Shown here piece by piece: positions 1-9,931 of a stretch of DNA of 64,000 bases. The stretch lies in NCBI RefSeq assembly GCF_964036645.1, contig NZ_OZ038525.1, positions 4,530,001-4,594,000 on the forward strand, given 5' to 3'. Under the pieces are notes generated by a model. It was not told where the DNA came from. It saw only the letters and a list, made by a program, of their open reading frames with translations, and ran no database searches. Every line of letters begins with the position of its first letter. The stretch's first letter is position 1. This DNA is from Tenacibaculum sp. 190524A02b. GTDB lineage: Bacteria; Bacteroidota; Bacteroidia; Flavobacteriales; Flavobacteriaceae. A program made the translations under genes and the position numbers.

Positions 1-1
1 A

Positions 2-1537
2 TTGTTTTTATCTGGTTATTTTGGAAAAGATGTAATGAAAGCTGAATACTTGAGAGGTGATCGATTTGATATTGAAACTGGAGAATATGTAAAGCAACCA
101 GATGGGCAAATAGATTTTGGGTGGAGCAATGCTACCTTGACTTTACGTTGGAATCATATTTTTTCAAGTAAGTTATTTATGAACGCTTCTGCAATTTTTA
201 GTAGGTATAACTACTCCTTAAATTCTATTAATGCAGGTGGACCTTCACAGGTAACACAGAGGTTGAATTCTTTTAAATGGAGCTCTAATATTGATAATTA
301 TATACTAAAACCTGATTTTACCTATTTCATGGATTTAGATACCAAAGTACGATTTGGTTTGCATGGAACGCATTATAGGTTTTCACCAGCAGAGATAGAT
401 AATCAAGATGATAATGGTAATAATATCAATTTCATGACTGAGAAAGCATTTGTAGCTGCGCCTTATGGAGAGGTAGAAAAAAAATGGGAAAAGTTATCAG
501 TAAATCTAGGACTTAGGTATTCTTTCTTTTTTAATGTAGGAGCACAAACTGTTGCGGAATATATAGATGGGTTTCCTAAAAGTTTAAATACCATTTCTAA
601 AGAAGTTAACTATAGCAATGGAGAAATAATTAAGAGCTATGCAGGTTTTGAACCACGTATTTCTTTAAAATATAATATAGACGATTTAAAAGCTTTTAAG
701 TTTGGGTATAACCGAATGTATCAATACATCCATTTAATTAGTAATAGTACTGCAGCATTACCTTTTGATGTATGGAAGCTTTCAGGAAAACATATAAAGC
801 CCTTAGAAGTGAACCAAGTGGCGTTTGGATACGCTTTTGATACGCCTAATAAGATGTTTAATTTTACAATAGATAGTTATTACAAAGATTTTAATAACCT
901 AGTAGAGTATATAAATAATGCGGAATTATTTATAAAAGAAAATTTAGAAACCCAATTATTGCCAGCAAAAGGTTATTCTTACGGGCTTGAGTTAGCAGCT
1001 TATAAAAATAAAGGAAAACTTACTGGAAATGTTAACTATACATACTCAGTTTCAAGAAGAAAAACAACCAGTGAGTTTATTCATGAGAATATTAACAACG
1101 GTAGTTATTTTGCTTCAAATTATGATAAGCCACATTTATTAAACGCAATGTTAGCGTATCAAATAACTAATTGTTGGCGTGTGGAAACATTTTTTACATA
1201 TCAAGCAGGAAGGCCTACTACATTAATTACAGGGAGAATTAATGCAATTGAAAATGAGAATGACTTTTATTTAACTTATTCTGATAGAAATGCTTATAGG
1301 TTAAAGGATACGCATAGAATGGACTTGTCAATAACCTTTGAGCCTAAAGGGAATCCAGATACAAGTTGGCAGAGTAGTTGGGGATTTGGAGTTTATAATT
1401 TATATGGGAGAAAGAATGTTTTTTCAACATATTATAACAACTCTGTTAATACCTCAGGAGCTAATCAGTTAACAAGAAAAGAGTTTTCTTTATTAGGAGC
1501 TCCCATTCCATTTATAACATATAATTTCAAATTCTAA
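2..1537 (+). CDS. TonB-dependent outer-membrane receptor, C-terminal part (5' end outside window)
   Basis: The reading frame is open from the first bases of the window, so the true start, signal peptide and plug domain lie upstream. The 511 visible residues are an alternation of short amphipathic beta strands rich in Tyr, Phe and Asn, typical of the 22-stranded barrel of TonB-dependent receptors. They end with an aromatic terminal residue (last residues NFKF), the outer-membrane insertion signal. Segments such as FEPRISLKYN and KPHLLNAMLAYQ are commonly seen in Bacteroidota receptors. The next gene, a DUF4249 lipoprotein, starts 4 bp after the stop, a pairing typical of receptors without a SusD partner. 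The substrate cannot be told from this fragment. Confidence 0.88.
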   Translation: MFLSGYFGKDVMKAEYLRGDRFDIETGEYVKQPDGQIDFGWSNATLTLRWNHIFSSKLFMNASAIFSRYNYSLNSINAGGPSQVTQRLNSFKWSSNIDNYILKPDFTYFMDLDTKVRFGLHGTHYRFSPAEIDNQDDNGNNINFMTEKAFVAAPYGEVEKKWEKLSVNLGLRYSFFFNVGAQTVAEYIDGFPKSLNTISKEVNYSNGEIIKSYAGFEPRISLKYNIDDLKAFKFGYNRMYQYIHLISNSTAALPFDVWKLSGKHIKPLEVNQVAFGYAFDTPNKMFNFTIDSYYKDFNNLVEYINNAELFIKENLETQLLPAKGYSYGLELAAYKNKGKLTGNVNYTYSVSRRKTTSEFIHENINNGSYFASNYDKPHLLNAMLAYQITNCWRVETFFTYQAGRPTTLITGRINAIENENDFYLTYSDRNAYRLKDTHRMDLSITFEPKGNPDTSWQSSWGFGVYNLYGRKNVFSTYYNNSVNTSGANQLTRKEFSLLGAPIPFITYNFKF

Positions 1538-1541
1538 AGAA

Positions 1542-2378
1542 ATGAAAACAATATTATTTAAAATATTTTCGGTATTAGTAATAGCTTTAATTTCTTTTGG
1601 ATGTTCGAAAGAAGTCCCATTGGAAAATGCTTTTGAACCTAAAGTCTTAGTGTATGGGAATATCAATACAGAGCTAGTAGAAAGTTATGTGTCTGTAACT
1701 ATTCGAGAAACTGTTCCGGTTACCTCCAAAGAGGTAAAAACAATAAGTACAGCTAAACTTAAATTATATAGCAAAGATATTAACGAAATAACCTCTTTGG
1801 TAACAGATGAGTTTGTATTTGATACTTCTGCAAAAAGATATGATACAAGAGAAAAGATACGACCCATTACAGGAAATTCATATTGGTTAGAAATAGAACT
1901 TTCAGATGGAACTATTTTAGAGTCAATTCCTGAAAAAGTAGCTCCTAGTGTTGAGATTGTAGATATAACGAAAGAAGATAATAAGACCAAAGTAACATTT
2001 AAGGATCCACTTGAAAAGGGGGATTTTTATGTAATCTTTTTTTACTTAACAGGGCAAAATGGAAGCATACTTTCAAGTCAAAGAAACATAACAAATGATG
2101 AGCTTTTTGAAAACGGGTTAGGCTTTTCTGTAATCGATAATTCAGGGCAAACAGCTGAAGTTAGAGTTATGAATGTAGACTTTTATACTTACAAGTTCAT
2201 GAAAAATGTAGAGGCTCAAAACAGTGCTTTAGCCACGGATGGAGATAACCCTTTTTCGCAATTTTTTGCAACTCCTCCCACAAACTTAGAAGGAAATATT
2301 ATTAATAAACAAACAGGAGAAAGAGCTTTAGGTTTTTTTGGGATTTTTAATAGTACTACGAAAACAAAAAACTTTTAA
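1542..2378 (+). CDS. DUF4249 family lipoprotein
   Basis: A 278-residue protein with a lipoprotein signal peptide (lipobox ISFGC, Cys21), so it is probably anchored in the outer membrane. The body, with an early VLVYGNI strand, a TISTAKLKLY strand and a SYWLEIELSDG strand, matches the overall pattern of DUF4249, a family almost always coded beside TonB-dependent receptors. Its close spacing to the receptor gene indicates co-transcription. Its role is unknown; an accessory of the receptor, perhaps in substrate capture, is inference. Confidence 0.8.
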   Translation: MKTILFKIFSVLVIALISFGCSKEVPLENAFEPKVLVYGNINTELVESYVSVTIRETVPVTSKEVKTISTAKLKLYSKDINEITSLVTDEFVFDTSAKRYDTREKIRPITGNSYWLEIELSDGTILESIPEKVAPSVEIVDITKEDNKTKVTFKDPLEKGDFYVIFFYLTGQNGSILSSQRNITNDELFENGLGFSVIDNSGQTAEVRVMNVDFYTYKFMKNVEAQNSALATDGDNPFSQFFATPPTNLEGNIINKQTGERALGFFGIFNSTTKTKNF

Positions 2379-2647
2379 TACACAAAATTTTTATTCGTAA
2401 ATTGTATAAGTAGGGTTCTTATGGAATAATTAATAAAAGGTTTGGTAATGTGTTTTTTAGATATGGTTTAATTAGGTTGAATATTGAAACTATTATGCTG
2501 AAAAAACAAAATAATATGTTAATTTTTACATAAAAAAGGCAAGTAAAAAGGCTATTTTAAAACATTTTGTAAATTTGTTGTTCCTCAATTAAACCTCAAA
2601 TATCAAAATGTAGCTTTAAAGGGCACAAAAATAGTGTATTAAGAAAT

Positions 2648-3616
2648 ATGGCCAAAGTTAAGTATTATTACGATCCAGATACGTTATCCTACAGGAAAAT
2701 TCAAACAAGGAAAAGCGAAAAATATAAAAAAGCTTTTTTATTCGTTACAGGTGGACTATTAGTTGCTTTTTTAGGGTTTATTGGATTTAGCCAAATTTTA
2801 TTAACACCAAAAGAAAGAGCTCAAAAAAGAGAGTTAGAGAATTTAAAACTTCATTACGAACTGTTATCTAAAAGAATGGAAGAAAGTTCTGAGATCTTAT
2901 CAGAATTACAACAACGAGATAATAACATATATAGAACTTATTTTGAGGCTAGCCCAATTCCTGAAGAGCAAAGAAAAGCGGGATTTGGTGGAGTTAATAG
3001 ATATAAACACCTTGATGGTTTTGAAAATACCTTAATGATAAAAGATGTGACTAAAAAGTTAGATGTGTTGTCTAAACAAATGGTAGTACAATCAAAATCA
3101 TTAGATGAAATTGTATCATTAGCCAAAGAGAAGGAAAAAATGTTAGCATCTATTCCTGCTATTCAACCTGTAAAGAATGAAGATTTAAAGAGAATGGCAT
3201 CAGGTTTTGGAATGCGTTTGCACCCAATCTTAAAATCATGGAGAATGCACAATGGAATGGATTTTACAGCACCAACAGGAACACCAATTTTTGCTTCTGG
3301 TAATGGAAAAGTTGTAAAAGCACATAGAAGTTCTACCTTTGGTAAAGTAGTATATATAGATCATGGTTACGGTTATAAAACTATTTATGCACATATGAGT
3401 AAAATAGTTGCCAGAAAAGGTAAGAAAGTAAAGAGAGGAGATTTAATAGGGTACGTTGGAAATACAGGACGTTCTGCTGCACCTCATTTACATTACGAAG
3501 TACATAAAAATGGTAGACCAGTAAATCCGATTTATTATTACTACGGAGATTTAACACCTGAGGAGTTTATTGCTATGCAAAAAGCCTCTCAACAAAAAGG
3601 ACAATCGTACGATTAA
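2648..3616 (+). CDS. M23 family peptidoglycan endopeptidase
   Basis: A 322-residue membrane-anchored protein. Residues about 27-48 form one transmembrane segment and about 55-170 a charged, coiled-coil-like stalk. The C-terminal third is a LytM/M23 zinc peptidase domain. The metal ligands are visible: RLHPIL and HNGMDF give the first His and the Asp, and HLHYEVHKNG gives the HxH pair. All catalytic residues are present, so it is probably an active cell-wall hydrolase rather than a NlpD/EnvC-like activator. The next gene (MerR) follows after 6 bp, an arrangement often seen in flavobacteria. A TAnnTTTG-type -7 box lies at 2570-2577, but no clear -33 element was found. Confidence 0.9.
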   Translation: MAKVKYYYDPDTLSYRKIQTRKSEKYKKAFLFVTGGLLVAFLGFIGFSQILLTPKERAQKRELENLKLHYELLSKRMEESSEILSELQQRDNNIYRTYFEASPIPEEQRKAGFGGVNRYKHLDGFENTLMIKDVTKKLDVLSKQMVVQSKSLDEIVSLAKEKEKMLASIPAIQPVKNEDLKRMASGFGMRLHPILKSWRMHNGMDFTAPTGTPIFASGNGKVVKAHRSSTFGKVVYIDHGYGYKTIYAHMSKIVARKGKKVKRGDLIGYVGNTGRSAAPHLHYEVHKNGRPVNPIYYYYGDLTPEEFIAMQKASQQKGQSYD

Positions 3617-3622
3617 TACAGA

Positions 3623-3952
3623 ATGCACGTAAATTTACCTGAAAAAAGATATTATAAAATAGGAGAAGTAGCTGAAGCCTTTGGCGTCAATACTTCTCTT
3701 ATTCGTTTTTGGGAAAAAGAGTTTGAGGTAATCAAGCCTAAAAAAAATGCAAAAGGTAATCGGCTATTCACAAAAGAAGATATAGAAAACTTCAAACTTA
3801 TTTTTAATCTAGTAAAAGAAAGAGGATTTACTTTAGAAGGCGCTAAGCAAAAACTAAAGAAAAATCCTGATAAAGTGGTAACTAATCATGAAATAATTAG
3901 TAGATTAGAAGCAGTAAAAGCAGAATTAATAAAAATCAAAAATCAATTATAA
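3623..3952 (+). CDS. MerR family transcriptional regulator
   Basis: A 109-residue protein whose first 70 residues are a MerR-type winged helix-turn-helix: YYKIGEVAEAFGV, then IRFWEKEFEVIKPKK, then GNRLFTKEDIENF. The C-terminal part is short and has no Cys-rich or drug-binding domain, so the signal is not metal or drug binding of the usual kinds. It follows the M23 peptidase after 6 bp and precedes lemA by 19 bp, so it is likely part of one transcription unit. Targets are unknown. Confidence 0.88.
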   Translation: MHVNLPEKRYYKIGEVAEAFGVNTSLIRFWEKEFEVIKPKKNAKGNRLFTKEDIENFKLIFNLVKERGFTLEGAKQKLKKNPDKVVTNHEIISRLEAVKAELIKIKNQL

Positions 3953-3971
3953 ATACAAAAAATCAAAAATC

Positions 3972-4556
3972 ATGAAAAAATGGATCGTACCTATACTAAT
4001 TGTTGGAGCAGTTGTTCTATGGGCAATATCAGGATATAATGGAATTGTAGGTTTAAGAAATAACGCTGAGACTGCTTGGTCTAAAGTAGAGAGTTCTTAC
4101 CAACGTAGAAATGATTTAATAGGAAACTTGGTGAAAACTGTTCAAGGAGCTGCAGACTTTGAAAAGTCTACTTTAACAGATGTCATTAATGCAAGAGCAA
4201 AAGCAACGCAAACTACTATTAATGCAGGAGATATTACACCTGAAAAAATAGCACAATTTCAACAAGCACAGCAAGGGTTAAGCGGGGCTTTGTCTAAGTT
4301 ATTAGTTTCTGTTGAACGCTATCCAGATATTAAAGCAAATAAAAACTTTTTAGAATTACAAAGTCAGTTAGAAGGAACTGAAAATCGTATCAATGTGGCT
4401 CGTGATAGATACAATGATGAGGTAAATAAATATGATACAAAGATAGATAGGTTTCCAGGAGTTTTATTAGCTGGTGTATTTGGGTTCGATCAAATGCCAA
4501 GATATAAATCTGATCCAGGTTCAGAAAAAGCACCAAACGTAGATTTTAAATTCTAA
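3972..4556 (+). CDS. LemA family protein
   Basis: A 194-residue protein with one N-terminal transmembrane segment (about residues 5-22) followed by a helical LemA domain. Recognisable LemA features are YNGIVGLRN, AWSKVESSYQRRNDLIGNL and the C-terminal RDRYNDEVNKYDTKIDRFPG. LemA proteins are small inner-membrane proteins of uncertain function. In many bacteria they are coded next to TPM-domain proteins, exactly as here (next two genes). Confidence 0.93.
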   Translation: MKKWIVPILIVGAVVLWAISGYNGIVGLRNNAETAWSKVESSYQRRNDLIGNLVKTVQGAADFEKSTLTDVINARAKATQTTINAGDITPEKIAQFQQAQQGLSGALSKLLVSVERYPDIKANKNFLELQSQLEGTENRINVARDRYNDEVNKYDTKIDRFPGVLLAGVFGFDQMPRYKSDPGSEKAPNVDFKF

Positions 4557-4561
4557 AAAAC

Positions 4562-4999
4562 ATGTCTACAGTAGAAGACTTTCTTTCTGTTCAAGAAGAA
4601 CAGGAAATTGTTTTAGCTATTAGGCAAGCAGAACAAAATACTTCTGGTGAAATTCGAGTACATATTGAGGCTACAGCAAGTATTTCTCATTATAACCGAG
4701 CACTAGAAGTATTTAGAATGCTTAAAATGTTTAATACCAAGCAACAAAATGCAGTACTTATATACGTGGCTGTTGAAGATCATAAATTTGTTATTTATGG
4801 AGATAAAGGTATAGATGAAGTAGTTCCTGTAAACTTTTGGGATACAACCAGAAATACTATGCAAGAGCAGTTTAAAAAAGGCAATTTTAAACAAGGAATT
4901 ATTGATGGTGTAATTAAAGCTGGTCAAGAATTAAAAGCACATTTTCCTTGGCAGGTGGATGATGAAGATGAATTGTCAAATGAAATATCAAAAGGCTAA
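4562..4999 (+). CDS. TPM domain protein (cytoplasmic, short form)
   Basis: A 145-residue protein with a TPM (formerly DUF477) domain. It opens with helix FLSVQEEQEIVLAIRQAE, followed by SGEIRVHI, AVLIYVAVEDHKFVIYGDKGI and GIIDGVIKAGQEL, the usual order of strands in this fold. It has no signal peptide or membrane segment, unlike the next gene. It sits 5 bp after lemA and abuts the second TPM gene directly (stop followed at once by the next ATG). Biochemical role unknown; in other organisms TPM domains have been linked to photosystem repair and membrane stress. Confidence 0.85.
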   Translation: MSTVEDFLSVQEEQEIVLAIRQAEQNTSGEIRVHIEATASISHYNRALEVFRMLKMFNTKQQNAVLIYVAVEDHKFVIYGDKGIDEVVPVNFWDTTRNTMQEQFKKGNFKQGIIDGVIKAGQELKAHFPWQVDDEDELSNEISKG

Positions 5000-5800
5000 A
5001 TGAAATTGAAAAAAGCTTCGCATATTGTTGTTCTTTTTCTAACTATATTGTTTGCTCAATATACTTTTTCACAGGGTTTTAAAATTCCTGAAAAACCTAA
5101 AAGAAACAAAGATCAAACAAGCGTTTATGATTATATAGGTTTACTTTCTAAAGGAGAGAAGAATAGATTAGAACAGAAATTAATTAAATATTCTGATACT
5201 ACTTCAACTCAAATAGTAGTTGCAGTAATAAATTCTACTGAAGGAGAAGAAATTGGTTATTTAGCTACTAACTGGGCTCATAAATGGGGAATTGGTCAAG
5301 CCAAAGAAGATAATGGAGTATTTGTGTTATTAGCACATAAAGACCGTAAAATAACCATAAGAACAGGTTATGGTACAGAACACTTACTTACCGATTATGT
5401 TTCTCGTCAAATTATAGAATACAATATAATTCCACATTTTAAAAGAGGTGATTTCTATGGAGGGCTAAACAGTGGAGTTGAGTCCATATTCAAAGTATTA
5501 CAAGGTGAATACAAAGGAACAAGAAAGCAATCTAGTGAATTTGATCCTAGTTTTATCATTTTTATAATTATCCTTATCATCTTTTTTATTATTATTTCCA
5601 ATGGAAATAAAGGAAATAGAGGAGGAAGAAGACGTTACCGAGGTACAGATCCATTAGAAACAATTATCTTAAGCAACTCTGGAAGAGGCGGCTTTGGTGG
5701 TTTTGGAGGATCTTCTGGTGGAGGATTTAGTGGAGGCGGATTCGGCGGAGGTTTCGGAGGTGGAGGCTTTGGTGGAGGCGGAGCTACTGGAGGTTGGTAA
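5000..5800 (+). CDS. TPM domain protein with Gly-rich C-terminal tail
   Basis: A 266-residue exported and membrane-anchored protein. A signal peptide (about residues 1-24, ending AQYTFSQ) precedes a TPM domain (about 35-175) with STQIVVAVINST, NGVFVLLAHKDRKITIRTGYG and GDFYGGLNSGVE. A single transmembrane segment rich in Ile follows (about 188-205), then a basic stretch GGRRRYRG and a 40-residue tail made mostly of Gly, Ser and Phe. This is the standard arrangement of YgcG-like proteins coded with LemA. Third gene of the lemA group. Confidence 0.88.
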   Translation: MKLKKASHIVVLFLTILFAQYTFSQGFKIPEKPKRNKDQTSVYDYIGLLSKGEKNRLEQKLIKYSDTTSTQIVVAVINSTEGEEIGYLATNWAHKWGIGQAKEDNGVFVLLAHKDRKITIRTGYGTEHLLTDYVSRQIIEYNIIPHFKRGDFYGGLNSGVESIFKVLQGEYKGTRKQSSEFDPSFIIFIIILIIFFIIISNGNKGNRGGRRRYRGTDPLETIILSNSGRGGFGGFGGSSGGGFSGGGFGGGFGGGGFGGGGATGGW

Positions 5801-5845
5801 TTAATTGGGGTTAAGGTTTAATATTAATAGAAAAGTTAAATAGAT

Positions 5846-8385
5846 CTAGAATTTTACCCGGAACACAAAATTAGGAGTGAAATCTAAACCATAAGTTTCA
5901 ATAGTTTGTAAACTGGCATTAAAATCTTTATCGAAAGAAACTTCTTTAGTCCGTCTTAAGATATTTTTCCTGTTGTACAGGTTTTGAAACGAAATACCAA
6001 GCATTGATTTTATATTTTTATTGTTATTCCAGTAAAAATCAAATGTAACAGAAGAGTCTAATCTATGATAAGCGGGTAAGTTAGCATTGTTATATCTTTC
6101 TATTTCAATTCCATTGTTTGGATTTAAATTAACTAAAGAGTTGAAAGGTAACCCTGATCGGTAGTTCCATCCTAATGAAAAATTCCAACGGTTTAGTTTA
6201 AACTGTTGAGCTATATAAAGTGAATTTGAAATATTAAAGTTACCAGAAAAGGATTGATTATTATTAAAGTTTTCAAAAAGCAAACTACTGTTATTAAAAC
6301 TGTAACTAACCCAAGAGCTAAGTTTTGAAGACCAATTTTTTTTTAATAAAACATCAAATCCATTAATGATAGCATTACTATTAAATATAGAACGATTGTA
6401 ATTATTAAAACCAGTAGTTAAAGAAGTTAATCCATCAATTTTCTTGTGATATAATTCTATATCAAGAAACCAATTCGATTTTTTTAATAAAAAGCCAGAG
6501 CTATATTTTTGGCTATTAAGGATAGGGATGTTATCATTGTCAGATAAAGCCCAAAGTTCATTTTCTAATCCAAAATCTGAAGTAAAAAACTCAATAATTT
6601 TACTAGTATGTTGTTGCTTTAATTCAGCAGAACCATGCCACCATAGAAAAGGAAATACTTTTACTTTAGTAAATATCCGAGGCTCAAAAACTTCTTTTTG
6701 CAGTTTTGTTAAGTAACTATAACGAGCGCCTACATTCAGAGTGAATATATCATCATTTTGAAATCGGTAATTTCCTACAAAAACATTTACATTTTCTAAA
6801 CGATCATCTTTAGATAAAATTTCAGAAAAAACAACGTTATTTTCTTTTTTTAGGTTAAATGATACTTGATGATTAGTATATTCATACCCTAATTTAAATC
6901 TGTGTTTTTTAAACTTTTTCAGTAAGTAGGTGTAGAAGGATACTTCTGTTAGCTTGTTTTCTTTTTCAGTAAAGTCGTAAATATCAGTTTCTCTTTTTTT
7001 TATGCCTTTATAATCTAAGTTATAGTCGGAATAATAAAGATTTGTTGACAATTGAGTAGTAGGGTTAAAATTGGTGTTAAAAGACAAACCAACTCCATTA
7101 TTTTGTATTTCAAGTCCATCATTGCGTTGTTCTATAAGTTGTTCGTTTTTTAATTGATAGTCTAATTGATTTTTAATGGTAATGTATTGAAGCGATAATT
7201 TAGAATCATGATTAGGTTTATAGATTATTTTAGTACTAATGTCAAAAAAATGAAAATTGTTAATGCTTTCGATAAAAGGTAGTTTAGCTAATTCTTCGCC
7301 AGAGCTTACAGCTGTGTTTTGAAAAACTTTTTTAGAAAACCTTTTAATTGTTGGCGTTTCTAAGATGTCAGAAAGAGATCTCCTAGCAGAGGCTTGAATG
7401 GCTATTTTTGGTGATAGTTTTAAGTTTGAATGGAAATCAAATCCAGTTAAATTAAAACCAAACCCAAAGGAAGATTTATTTGGTATTTTTTCAAGAGTTT
7501 TTATTGAAACTACTCCACCTATGTGGTTCCCATATTGTGCTTGAGTAGCGTTTTTCATAACTAATACTTTATCTATAATATAAGGGTTTAAAGCAGAAAT
7601 TACTCCAAAAAAATGTGCTGTATTATATAATTTAATATTGTCAAATAAAATTAAATTTTGATCTGGAGTACTTCCATGAATATACAATCCAGAAGCGGTT
7701 TCAGTAGGACTATTTATTCCTGGTATTTGTTGAGTACTCAAAAGGACATCTGGTTCTGTTAATCCAGGAAGTACCCCTTGCTTTTGAGGAAGTAACTCGA
7801 TAGTACCATCTATTTTTTTAACATTCCAGATGTTAAGAAATTGGGAATAATAACTTCATTTAAGTAGTCTGGTTTTTCAACAAGTTTTATAACTAATGAC
7901 TCTAAAGAATTTTCCTTTTTTAATGTAATATTTTTAGAATGATACCCTAAATGACTTATGGTTATAGTATCGGTTTTACTGATTTTTTGGAGAACAAATT
8001 TTCCTTTGTTATTGCTTACAACTCCTTTGTTTTTCTTATATAAAATAGAAACATTGTTAAGTGGAAGCCCAGAAATACTATCTATTATTTTTCCTAGTAT
8101 TTGAAAAGTTTCTTTATTTTTTTTTGTGAGAACATAGTATCGCTTACTTTTTCTTTTTACTATAAGTTTAGTTTGCTTGTTAATTTGTAGTAATGCTTCA
8201 TTTAAACTTGGGTTATACGTTTTTGGTACAAGGATGAATTTACTGTTAATATTCTCATCGGAAAAAGAAAATTTAATGTTATAATCTTCTTCTAATTGTA
8301 TTAAAAAATCTTTTAAAGGTTTAGGGTTTTGAGCTAAACAAAAAACTGAACATAAACAGCTTAATAAAACAAACCATTTTCTCAT
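5846..8385 (-). pseudogene. FecA-like TonB-dependent receptor, frameshifted at an A7 run
   Basis: Two adjacent reading frames together encode one receptor. The upstream part (8385 to 7810) has a signal peptide, an STN domain (FLIQLEEDYNIKFSFSDENI) and a carboxypeptidase-like beta-sandwich (residues about 95-165), and stops at TAG just after SGMLKK. The downstream part carries the plug (GLYIHGSTPDQNLILFDN) and the barrel up to the C-terminal Phe. The frames join at a run of seven A (seven T at 7813-7819 on the plus strand). One extra A would read SGMLKKIDGTIELLP and on through LPGLTEPDVLLS, the standard sequence of transducing receptors, giving about 846 residues. STN plus adjacent FecR and sigma genes mark it as a cell-surface-signalling receptor, probably for an iron chelate or glycan. 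Real decay, phase variation, slippage rescue and sequencing error are all possible. Confidence 0.85.
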
Positions 8386-8397
8386 TTACAATAATAC

Positions 8398-9318
8398 TTA
8401 TTTAAAGAAGTGTACTTTTTTATCACTTAAAGAAATTTGACATTGAATGCTTAAACTCTCGGCTAAACTTTCTACAGCCAATTTTAAATTGTCATTAGGA
8501 AAGCTACCAGATATTTTTTGAGTAGTATTAACATTAGTTATTATAATATGTACTCCAAATACTTTTTCTAATTCAGCCAAAACGAGCTTAAAAGGGAGGT
8601 TTTTAAAATTACTTTCATTTAGTTGCCAAGAAGGTTGTTTTTGAATAGTATTCCACTTTTCAGGAGGCAAAGTGTCAATCCATTGAGCTACATTACCTTC
8701 AGTAAGAATTAACTTAGAGTTATTTCTTGAAACCGCTACTTTTCCTTCAAAACAAGTAACTTCTATAAATTGAGGATATGTTTTAATATTAAACTCTGTA
8801 CCCAATACTTGTACATCTCCTTCAGAGGTAGATACTTTAAAAGTTTTTCCTTTTTTTACCTTAAAATAACCTTCACCTTGCAGTTTCAAACTTCTTTTCT
8901 TATGCCAGTTTTTTCTTGAAAAAGATAGTGATGATTTTGAGTTTAGTATAGCTTGAGAGCTATCTGGTAATAAAATGGCTAGCTGTTCTCCTGTGTTAGT
9001 TTTGTATACTTCATGTTTATTGTAACCTATAAAGAATGCTATTAATAAAGCTAAACTAGCAGCAATTGCAATTATAGGATATAATTTACTTTTTTTCTTT
9101 TTTGGAATATTTATTATAGCAGGGTTTTTAATTTTTTTTGTAAAATTAATATATGATTCATGATTGTTAATTTCAGGGGTATAAAAACCATTTGCCCCTT
9201 CAAGAATTCTCTTGTAAGAATCAAACTCCTCAAACTGTTCAAGAGATTGTAGTTCTTTTTTAGAAAGAGTGCCTTCAATCCATTTACTCATTAAATATGT
9301 GAATTTTTCTTGACTCAT
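8398..9318 (-). CDS. FecR family anti-sigma factor
   Basis: A 306-residue protein. An N-terminal cytoplasmic segment (about 1-85) is followed by one transmembrane helix (about 86-104, IIAIAASLALLIAFFIGY), a periplasmic FecR domain (TNTGEQLAILLPDSSQAILN, then GEGYFKVKKGKTFKVSTSEGD up to about 215) and a C-terminal DUF4974 domain (LPFKLVLAELEKVFGVHI). It starts 3 bp after the restored sigma-factor stop and ends 12 bp before the receptor start, so sigma, FecR and receptor form one unit. Its job is to hold the ECF sigma factor until the receptor signals substrate binding. Unlike its two partners, this gene is intact. Confidence 0.93.
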   Translation of the reverse strand: MSQEKFTYLMSKWIEGTLSKKELQSLEQFEEFDSYKRILEGANGFYTPEINNHESYINFTKKIKNPAIINIPKKKKSKLYPIIAIAASLALLIAFFIGYNKHEVYKTNTGEQLAILLPDSSQAILNSKSSLSFSRKNWHKKRSLKLQGEGYFKVKKGKTFKVSTSEGDVQVLGTEFNIKTYPQFIEVTCFEGKVAVSRNNSKLILTEGNVAQWIDTLPPEKWNTIQKQPSWQLNESNFKNLPFKLVLAELEKVFGVHIIITNVNTTQKISGSFPNDNLKLAVESLAESLSIQCQISLSDKKVHFFK

Positions 9319-9321
9319 GAT

Positions 9322-9836
9322 TTATATTCCTTCAATAGTTTGACGAAGTTTTTTTAAAGCTCCCATCATTCTTTTTTCTACGGTTTTAATTGAAATGTCT
9401 AATAGTACAGCTATCTCTCTATATTTTTTTTATCAATTCTATTTAATAGAAAAACTTCTCTTTCTTTGTCTGATAAATCAGCTATAGCTTCTTGTAACTT
9501 TTTTAAAAACTCTTTTTCTTCCATAATGAACTGTGGATGTTCAATGGTAACAGTATCTTTTTTTATAAGCTTTTCATGTTTTAGAATTATTTTTTTCTTT
9601 TTCATAGAGTTTAAAAAAGCATTATTGGCTATTTTGAATAAAAAAGCGGTTACTGTAGTAAGAATAACTTCTGCACAATTATTCCAAATTTTTATAAAAC
9701 AATCATGAACAATATCTTCTGCCAAGTCAATATCTCCACATTTGTAATAAATATGGTTTCGAAGAGTTTGTACATTTGCCTTGTATACATCTTCAAAAAC
9801 TTCTGGTGCACATAGTGACTGCTTGGTGTTTTTCAT
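9322..9836 (-). pseudogene. ECF sigma-70 factor, frameshifted at an A8 run in region 4
   Basis: The visible frame (9836 to 9411) gives 141 residues with sigma-70 region 2 (HIYYKCGDIDLAEDIVHDCF, then NNAFLNSMKK) and the start of region 4 (LSDKEREVFLLNRID). It ends early after eight consecutive A (eight T at 9424-9431 on the plus strand). Adding one A, or removing two, restores KYREIAVLLDISIKTVEKRM and LKKLRQTIEGI, the rest of the region 4 helix-turn-helix, ending at 9322. As written, the protein lacks the -35-binding helices and should not support promoter recognition. This is the second homopolymer frameshift in the same three-gene signalling unit. See findings for explanations. Confidence 0.85.
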
Positions 9837-9931
9837 TAAAAGTAAAGATACATAATTTAAAAAATTGAAAAAAATGCAACACTAAGGTAGATTACTAGTT
9901 TTTTAGTGCTACATTTTAAACTGCTTTATAC

